Source of the DNA: Elymus sibiricus
Lineage: Eukaryota; Streptophyta; Magnoliopsida; Poales; Poaceae
Reading direction: 5' to 3'
Length of the DNA: 64,000 nucleotides
NCBI GenBank assembly: GCA_039707655.1
Contig: CM077665.1
Coordinates: forward strand, 83,949,954 to 84,013,953
Part shown: piece after piece, positions 57,099 to 64,000 of the stretch
Layout: every line of letters starts with the position of its first letter
Position numbering within the stretch: position 1 is the stretch's first letter
Notes under the pieces: generated by a model
Seen by the model: only the letters and a program-made list of their open reading frames with translations
The model's database searches: none
What the model was told of the DNA's origin: nothing
Program-made: the position numbers and the translations under genes

Positions 57099-57522
57099 CC
57101 TAAATTTGTTCCCATTGCAAAGTACCGAATCGATGAGCAACATCCATAAGGGAAACACAGGGGTATGACACCAGAAAGAAAATACGCGAAAAAGGCGAAT
57201 AAAGCAAACAACATAATTATTCAAGATAACCCAACATCATACATGGCAAGCTAGTAGGGGGATATCATGGCTATACTGCTCATACGGCAGTTGACATATG
57301 CAAAGATGCATGCACAACAGCTCAAGCCTCTACTCTAGTGGCGCAGATGGCACGAACACTGACAGACTGAAGACTCCTCGTCGTCTGATCCTGAGTCGGA
57401 GTCGGAACTGATGATATGGATCTCATCCTCCGGATCAAAGGAAACACGACGACGCTGCTGGGACGGTTCTCCTTCCGAGGTAGAAGGAGCACGACGCCTC
57501 AGCATCAGAGCAGCTGGAGTGG

Positions 57523-58170
57523 CTAGGAGTGAGGCCCACTCTGTTGGGGTCTCACGGCGGCTACCAGACGAAAAGCCGGCGGCACCGTAGAGCTAGAAGG
57601 AGCCTCAAACCTGGGTGGAGGTGGAACTGGTGGTGGATATATGGGTGGAAAGATAGGCTGAGGTGGAGGTGGAACTGGGGCCACGGCTGCAAGTGCCCCT
57701 TGGACACGAGACAGCTCCTCAGCCAAGGATATGATCGTACGATAACTGGCGTTCAGATAACGAGCCAGAATAGCAGTCGCACGATCACACGCTGGGTCAA
57801 CTGGCGCGAAAATGACTCGCCCTGTCGTAGGAGACATGGTGGGATAGTGGAAGAAACCTGGATGAGTCTGCATCTCGACCTCGTGAAAGCGCAAGTCAGT
57901 AAGAGCCTCCATCGCAGCAAACTGGATCGCCAACTCCGAGGTGGAAGCCGTTCCGCCCTTGGAAGAGCGAGAGTAGCTACCAAGATCCGAGCTCGCGATC
58001 AGGAAAGCCTCTGCGTGGTACTCATAGACTGACTCAGCAAGCTGCTCCCGAAACACCTGGTACACTGGATCTTCGCCGTGGGGGTACAGTCAAAGCTAGA
58101 CGTTCCGGAGCAGTACTGGAAAGGTGGATGGTGCAGGCTCAAAATGGTAATGGTATGGAACTGGTGCCAT
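57523..58170 (-). pseudogene. E: ORF0 upstream of gag
   Basis: From ATG 58170 (MAPVPYHYHFEP) to the stop at 57523, about 215 codons in a frame different from gag-pol, with two early stops (TAG and TGA near 58095-58100). In the duplicate copy at 48828-49180 the first of these is TGG, so the TAG is a private mutation. The N-terminal half is mixed; residues ~165-200 are proline-rich ('VPPPPQPIFPPIYPPPV'). It lies between the primer site and gag. Not recognised; perhaps an extra gag-like or leader protein. Confidence 0.5.
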
Positions 58171-58318
58171 CTACACTCACAATGCCAATGGTTAGTAAAA
58201 TAATGAATCATGATGCATGCCATGCAACAATCAAATGCAGCAAGCAAGATGCACACTCAAAGCCCTACACTAATCGCGGTTCTAGCGCGGGTTGACTAGG
58301 GTGTCCTACAGTCAGCAC

Positions 58319-58331
58319 GGCTCTGATACCA
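58319..58331 (-). other. E: primer-binding site
   Basis: Sense TGGTATCAGAGCC starts 5 bp after the LTR end. Initiator tRNA-Met type. Part of a retroelement, not a tRNA gene. Confidence 0.75.
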
Positions 58332-58336
58332 AGCGT

Positions 58337-61300
58337 TGTGGCACCCCGGCTCAAAGAACCGGATTACCAGTGTTTCCAGCCCAGAGATCATGTCTTCTGG
58401 AAACACACAACAACTTGGAACAGAATTGAACTGACTTTATTGACAGATTTCTAGTACAAGCTCGTATTTTACAATGATAGCAAGGCCAAAGGCACCCTCA
58501 GTGCTATGAAAATATCTACATTATTTATGCAACATAGCAGGCCTCGGAACTACTAGGTACTTCTACGGCGTAGCGGAATATAGCGGCAACTCCATCCACA
58601 GGGACACTGCTGTGGACACATCCTAGTTAGCGTAGCACGAACCATCAGGATCTCCGTCCTCGGCTTCTCCTGCATCTGGCATGATACGCCAGGTGAGTAC
58701 TTTGAATGTACTCGCAAGCTCACGACAACCAAGTAATGCAGCAAACAATAGCATGGCAATCAACATGTTAAATACTTAAGCAATTCACTTATTGTACCGG
58801 TCATTAACTTACTCTCATTCGGGTTGTCCCACATAAGCCTCGAGTACTTCCGATCATACGAAGAGTTCTTCCATCATTACTAACATTGATACGGTTGACC
58901 ATCTACTGAGGTTTGGACAGGCTATCCAATTCCGTGGACGCGGCTATTCGAATAGATTTTTACACTCTGCAGAGGTTACGCACTTTACCCACACCATGAA
59001 GCACCTGGCCTCGCGATCCCCTTCGGGTGGACCAGCGTTGCTTCAACGAAACCTGCCTGACCCGTGACTCTTTCATCGTACCACCGGCATTCATCCTCCC
59101 CCAGAGGCCTGCCCTGGGTGGCCCCTGTGTCTTCATGACACCTGCCACCGTCGTGGCCAAACTAAACTGTCCCAAACGGGGACGCCGGCACAATACTCAA
59201 CTGGGCTCACAGGGTTATCGCCGCCTACCTGATCAGGGTAGCACGCGCGCATAACCCTCCCTCTTTGGAGGTACCGGTGAAAGATCACGCAGTCAGGCCA
59301 AGTCAAGGCCGTCCCATACCGGCAAATGTGGTTGCACGGGTAAGCCCGGACAGGTGACTCAAGATCAACCACTAAGTTACTTAGTAAAATAGTGGTTATC
59401 AAAATATGCCATTATCTACTTAAATTATTCTATGAATTATCTTAAAGCAAATAAATAAGCATAATGTATTGAAATATGCAACGCTATTATAATGCTTCAT
59501 GAAATGGGTATCATGGCTTGCCTTGCTCTGTTGGGTTGTTCAAACACTCTTGATCTTCAAATGCACCACAATCTCCTTCTGAAAATATTTTTAAAGTGCA
59601 AAGGAAAATGTCACATAATTCTATTCTGTTCACCAACAATTCTGTGAGTATTGAAAAAATACGAAAATTTGTCAGAAAATAAAAGGGCTCAGTACCAACA
59701 CAATGCAAAAAGAATCAACTGAATTGGGTTTGTAGATTAAAAGTTATTCAGGGTCAAAGTTTGGTCAAAATCTGGGATTAAATAAATGAAAAACAGAAAA
59801 ACCAGAAAACCCTCCAGTGGCCACGTCGAAGGCCTATTCTTAGAATATGCCTCCACTCATACCGCTTCGGGCGTGGGCGGGGTCACTGACAGGTGGGGCA
59901 TGTCTGGTTCAAATAGAGGGAGAGGATGGCAGGGAGGAACGGCGGCTCACCGGCGACGCTCACCGGCGTTAGAGACGGCGGCGGGGCTAGGAAAAGGTCG
60001 GAATGGATCGGGCGCTCAACGGTGGTTCTCCCTGTACCCGTAGCTCCTCCGGAGGTGGACGAACGGCGTCGCCCGCTTCCTCTCCGGCGGGTGGAGCTGA
60101 CGGTGGTTGCCGGCGATGCCGATTCCGACGAGGATTGGGCTGGGCAAAGGGTCGAGGAGGACCAGGGAGACCTACTGATCTCGATGGCTGGCTCAGGAGG
60201 GCTAGGAAGGGGCTGGAGGTGGCTGGCGACAGAGAAGATTCAGGCGGTGGAGCCTTCGCCGGAGTCGAGGGAGACGAGCTCCCGGCTCTTGCTGGGGTGC
60301 TCTAGAGACGATTCAGAGGTGGAGAGGTGGGGTGAGGAGCTAGGAGGGGCTGGGCAGGGCCTTTTATAGGCCAGCGGCGAGCGCTGCCGAGCTCTCCCGA
60401 AACAGCGAGGCTCGGGCCTGCCACTAGAGCAAGGACGGCGAGTTGGCCGTCGCGGCGTGGGGTGAGGTGACGGGGGAGGGCAGAGGAGCGACGAGACGGG
60501 TCCGGCGCCATCAATGGCTCGCGGACAACCACAGTGGCCGGAGCCTACTGTTCTGCCCATGGTGGAGCTTGGCTGGGAGCGGCGGCGGCCTTCGCCGGCG
60601 GTCAGGAGGGTTCGGGAGACGCCACGCGTTCGACTGGAGCGCTGTCGGCACCAAGGGACAAGGGGGACAGCGAGGGACGGCTCGGGCGAGCGCATCCGAC
60701 TCTGGCGCCGCGCAGAGCGCGCGCTCTGGCATGCCAGCACCGTGCTCACCACGGGTGCGGCCACCAGGAGGCCACGCAGGCCTGGCGCTCCTTGTCCAGG
60801 GTGTCGACCTTCGTCCCCATAGCCTCTCTGTACCACTGGCTCGACCAGATACACTCTGGTTTGATGGGTAGCATCAACTACAGTTCCTGACTGCAAACTT
60901 GAGAGGGTTCTGGAGGGAAAATAAGATGGAGATGAAGCTAGTGGATATGTCTGGTGTTATCTATCTTGGAAGGACTATAAACTGGCAAAGTTTGGAGAGA
61001 TTTGAAAAAGATTTGAACATAGTTCCTTTGGAAACCACCATTCTGGTCCGGAATCTAAATGAGCTTGTGGCACTCACACGGATGCTCTGCTAATGATGAA
61101 ACTTGGTGGAGGGAAGTTATTTGGTAGTGCACACATGCCATAAAAGTTGTAGATCAATTGTGCACCCCTAGCTTGTACTTCCTTCACAAAGGTTCAAAAT
61201 AAGCAGAAACTTGACAGGGTCCTGCTGCTCAAAAATTGTACTGGACCAGATGATGTTTTTGGATATTGGGGCTAGATAGGATCCCTAGAATCTTGAGGAA

Positions 61301-61750
61301 TTTATTGAGAATTTTCTAAGATAGCAAAAATGGGTTTGCTTCACAATGGATCAATTCTGGCCAGAAAAGAAATAATTATTCTGGCCATAATTTCATATTG
61401 GGCAATGGAATATTTTTGGAGATTATGGAATCATATGATGATGAGAAGGTGTGGAAAAAGTTTGGGAATTTATTGATCATCCAAACTATAGGTTGCTTCA
61501 CAACCCATAGTGGTGACATAATTTCCCAAATAAAGAAAAGGATTTATTGGAAAATATCAAATATTGGAAATTGATCCAGGAGATATGTAGAAAGGTTTTG
61601 GCAAGATGAGGAGGGTTTTGGGTTATTGGGGAAAAGATTCAAAGAATCACAGATCCAAATCAATTGAAACGATTTGAAAATCACCCAAGTTTGCAAGTAA
61701 AACCCAAAAGATTTTGAAAAGAAAACGTCGCCAAAAATCAGGGTGTCACA
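58337..61750 (-). repeat. E: 5' LTR
   Basis: 3414 bp, close match to 49181-52626. TATA box at 60362-60368. Directly abuts F LTR sequence at 61751. Confidence 0.9.
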
Positions 61751-61978
61751 CCTTTGCCTCGAAAGGATTGGGCTACCTTGCTTCACCTTGTTTACCGTTA
61801 CCATAACTTGCTTGCTACCAATTATCTTGCTATCAAACTATCTGTTACCTACAATTTAAGTGCTTGCAGAAATTACCTTGCTGAAAACCGCTTGTCATTT
61901 CCTTCTGCTCCTCGTTCAGTTCGACACTCTTACTTATCGAAAGGACTATGATTGATCCCCTATACTTGTGGGTCATCA
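61751..61978 (+). repeat. F: 5' LTR, final part
   Basis: Matches the complement of the 28549-28780 end of B's LTR (cctttgcctc...gtgggtcatca). Ends in CA at 61978. Confidence 0.85.
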
Positions 61979-61989
61979 AGACTCTTTTC

Positions 61990-62007
61990 TGGCGCCGTTG
62001 TCGGGGA
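61990..62007 (+). other. F: primer-binding site
   Basis: TGGCGCCGTTGTCGGGGA, 11 bp after the LTR. Only one base from the TGGCGCCGTTGCCGGGGA type. Confidence 0.75.
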
Positions 62008-62084
62008 GTGAAGCGCTCTTGGTAAGTGGAAATCGGTAAGGAAAAACTTATACTACGTGCTAAAATTTATCGCTACTTGCTACT

Positions 62085-64000
62085 ATGGAAAACAATCCTT
62101 TGAGGGGTTTGTTCAGGGTATCTTTACCTCGATCGGAACCACAATTAGTTGCCCCTCAACCTACAACACCTACTGAAAATGTTACTTATGAAATTCCTTC
62201 GGGTATGTTAGAATAACTGCTTGCTAAAGCTTATGTAGGAGATGGAACTGAATATCCAGATATGCACCTTTTATATGTGAACGAAATTTGTGGATTATTT
62301 AAGCTTGCAGGTTTACCCGGAGATGAAGTTAAGAAGAAGGTTTTCTCGTTATCTTTGGAGGGAAAAGCATTGACATGGTATAGGCTATGTGATGATCTTG
62401 GATCGTGGAACTGGAATCGTTTGCAATTGGAATTTCACCAAAAGTTTTACCCCATGCATCTAGTTCATCGTGATCGGAATTATATATATAATTTTTGCCC
62501 TCGTGAAGGAGAAACTATCGCTCTAGCTTGGGGGAGGCTTAAGTCAATGTTATATTCATGCCCCAATCATGACATTCCGAGGGAAGTTGTCATTCAGAAT
62601 TTTTATGCTCGGCTTTCTCATAATGATCAATCCATGGTCGATAATTCTTGTGCTGGTTCTTATATGAAGAAGACTATTGAATTCAAGTGGGATCTCTTAG
62701 AAAGAATTAAATGCAACTCTGAAGATTGGAAACTCGACGAAGGTAATGAGTCGGGTATAAAGCTTGAATTCGATTATGATAAATCTTTTATGAATACCGA
62801 TACTTTTCACAAGTTTAGCACTAAATATGGACTTGACTCTGAGATAGTAGCCTCTTTCTGTGAAGCATTTGCTACTCACGTTGACCTCCCTAAGGAGAAG
62901 TGGTTTAAATATCGTCCCCCTATTAAAGAATAAATTAAATAACCGGTCATAGCTAAATAAGAAACCATCTTTTACAATGTTGATCCAGTTGTGCCTACCG
63001 CTTATATTGAAAACCCACCTTTCCCTGTTAGGATAAAGGAACATGCTAAGGTATCAATTGTGGTTCGTCAGAGTAATATAAGAGCACCTAAACCCCCTGA
63101 GCAAATTAAAGTGGAACCTAGTGTTGCTATGGTTAAATATCTCTTGGAAGAAAATATTGATGGGCATGTTATCTACTTTTGTGATGAAGCTGCTAGAATT
63201 GCTAAACCCGATGAAAAAGATAAACATAGACCCATAGAAGGCATGCCTGTTGTCTCAGTCAAAATAGGAGATCATTGCTATCATGGTTTATGTGATTTGG
63301 GTGCTAGTGTGAGTGCTATCCCTTTTACTCTATACCAAGAAATTATGGATGAAATAGCACCTGCTGAAATGGAAGACATTGATGTTACTATTAAACTTGC
63401 TAATAGAGATACTATCACACCACTTGGGATTGTTAGAGATGTTGAAGTCTTGTGTGGGAAAGTAAAATACCCTACTGATTTTCTAGTCCTTGGTTCCCCA
63501 CAAGATGACTTTTGTCCCATTATCTTTGGTAGACCTTTCTTGAGCACCGTCAATGCTAAGATAGATTGTGAAAAACAAATTGTTGGTGTCAGTTTTGGTA
63601 ATGTGTCTCATGAGTTTAATTTTTTCAAGTTTAGTAGACAACCTCGTGATAAAGCGTTATCTAGTAAGGATGAAATAATTGGTCTTTCTTCTATTGCTTT
63701 GCCTCCTACTGATCCATTAGAACAATATTTGCTTGACCATGAAAATGATATGCACCTGCGTGAAAGAAATGAAATAGATCAAATTTTCTTCGAACAACAA
63801 CCTCTCTTGAAACACAATTTGCCTATTGAAACTCTTGGAGGTCCTCCTCCACCTAAAGGTGATCCTGTGTTTGAATTGAAACAATTGCCTGACACTTTGA
63901 AATATGCTTATCTTGATGAGAAAAAGATATATCTTGTTATTATTAGTGCTAACCTTTCAGAACATGAAGAAGAAAGATTATTAAAAGTTCTAAGGAAGCA
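62085..64000 (+). pseudogene. F: gag-protease-RT (partial, runs off the window)
   Basis: ATG at 62085 (MENNPLRG). Same protein as B's gag-protease, and more complete: the frame is kept through the site where B has its 1-bp deletion. In-frame TAA stops near 62215 and at 62931, 62937 and 62958. Capsid motifs 'GKALTWYRLCDDLGSWNWN', protease 'GLCDLGASVSAIPFTLY' and 'PIIFGRPFLSTVNAKIDC'. Ends in the pre-RT linker ('ANLSEHEEERLLKVLRKH'). Confidence 0.85.

Larger units (their letters stand above)
48828..61750 (-). mobile_element. Element E: Tekay-like chromovirus with 3.4-kb LTRs plus partial tandem copy
   Basis: Minus-strand order: LTR (61750 to 58337), primer-binding site, ORF0, gag-pol with chromodomain, polypurine tract, LTR (52626 to 49181), then a second primer-binding site and the start of a second internal region (49180 to 48828). 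LTR ends are TGTGACACCC...GGGTGCCACA in sense. The initiator-Met-type primer site TGGTATCAGAGCC, long LTRs and C-terminal chromodomain fit the Tekay/Del group of chromoviruses. Confidence 0.85.
11510..64000 (+). mobile_element. Element A: Tat-lineage Gypsy LTR retrotransposon, outermost host of the nest
   Basis: Plus-strand element. Its 5' LTR ends at 12040 (...cgaca), with a primer-binding site at 12043. A decayed gag-pol runs from about 12400 to 18275, a 70-bp tandem array to 19635, and an antisense gene whose last coding exon is split by B. A resumes at 38072 and runs to 39789, where F inserts. Its 3' LTR is not in the window. The second RNase H in pol places it in the Tat lineage. The exact LTR start is unknown because there is no partner LTR to compare; 11510 is an estimate. 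Confidence 0.8.
39790..64000 (+). mobile_element. Element F: Athila-like element of the B family, plus strand, truncated by the window edge
   Basis: LTR starts TGATACGTCC at 39790, the same sequence as the end of B read in reverse. The LTR is interrupted at 40055 by D/E and resumes at 61751. The LTR ends at 61978, followed by the primer-binding site (61990-62007) and gag-protease-pol to the window end. It lies in opposite orientation to B within the same host element A. About 1 kb of LTR is missing between the two pieces. Confidence 0.85.

Noticed and set aside
58319..58336. tRNA-like sequence TGGTATCAGAGCC
   Set aside because: It is the primer-binding site next to an LTR and duplicated with the LTR at 49163; no cloverleaf follows.

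Overview
The window looks like a stretch of a large, repeat-rich grass genome, most likely Triticeae (wheat, Aegilops, barley or rye type). The reasons are deep nesting of Gypsy-type LTR retrotransposons, families of the Athila, Tat and Tekay-chromovirus kinds, GC-rich non-LTR retroposons with long target-site duplications (TSDs), a foldback MITE, and very low gene density. No rRNA, tRNA, CRISPR or bacterial feature was seen. Only one candidate cellular gene is visible.

Left arm (1-11.5 kb): a duplicated AT-rich segment; a minus-strand gene of unknown function (start 3417, stop 2292) broken by a 358-bp foldback MITE; a GC-rich degenerate tandem duplication; repeats with Helitron-like termini; two non-LTR retroposons with recognisable TSDs (6412-7171 plus, 8269-8903 minus); short tandem repeats; and a GC-rich retroposon-like block behind a 25-bp poly-C run.

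Nest (about 11.5-64 kb): the outer element A is a plus-strand Tat-lineage Gypsy element (LTR end 12040, decayed gag-pol with a second RNase H, a 70-bp tandem array, and an antisense gene with introns). Two Athila-like elements of one family sit inside A in opposite orientations. B (19888-38071, minus) is flanked by a perfect 5-bp TSD. F (39790 to beyond the right edge, plus) is the second. B's 5' LTR carries C (29806-37805, minus), a pol-less gag-protease element. F's 5' LTR carries D (from 40056, minus, pol-less, encoding an unusual zinc-knuckle protein) and E (to 61750, minus, a Tekay-like chromovirus with 3.4-kb LTRs). D and E both continue past one LTR into a second partial internal region, and the two partial copies meet at a 10-bp filler junction near 48820.

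The autonomous types (A, B, E, F) once encoded gag, protease, reverse transcriptase, RNase H and integrase; all copies here carry stops or frameshifts. C and D lack polymerase and share 3' non-coding modules with B, which fits mobilisation by a B-like partner. The most notable signals are: a putative internal promoter ahead of a third ORF in B that resembles the LTR promoter layout; a hairpin with a TCCT (sense AGGA) loop 18-22 bp from the 3' LTR in four families; a GC-rich palindrome just upstream of the TATA box in three LTR families; and the antisense gene in A whose frame joins across two GT-AG introns.
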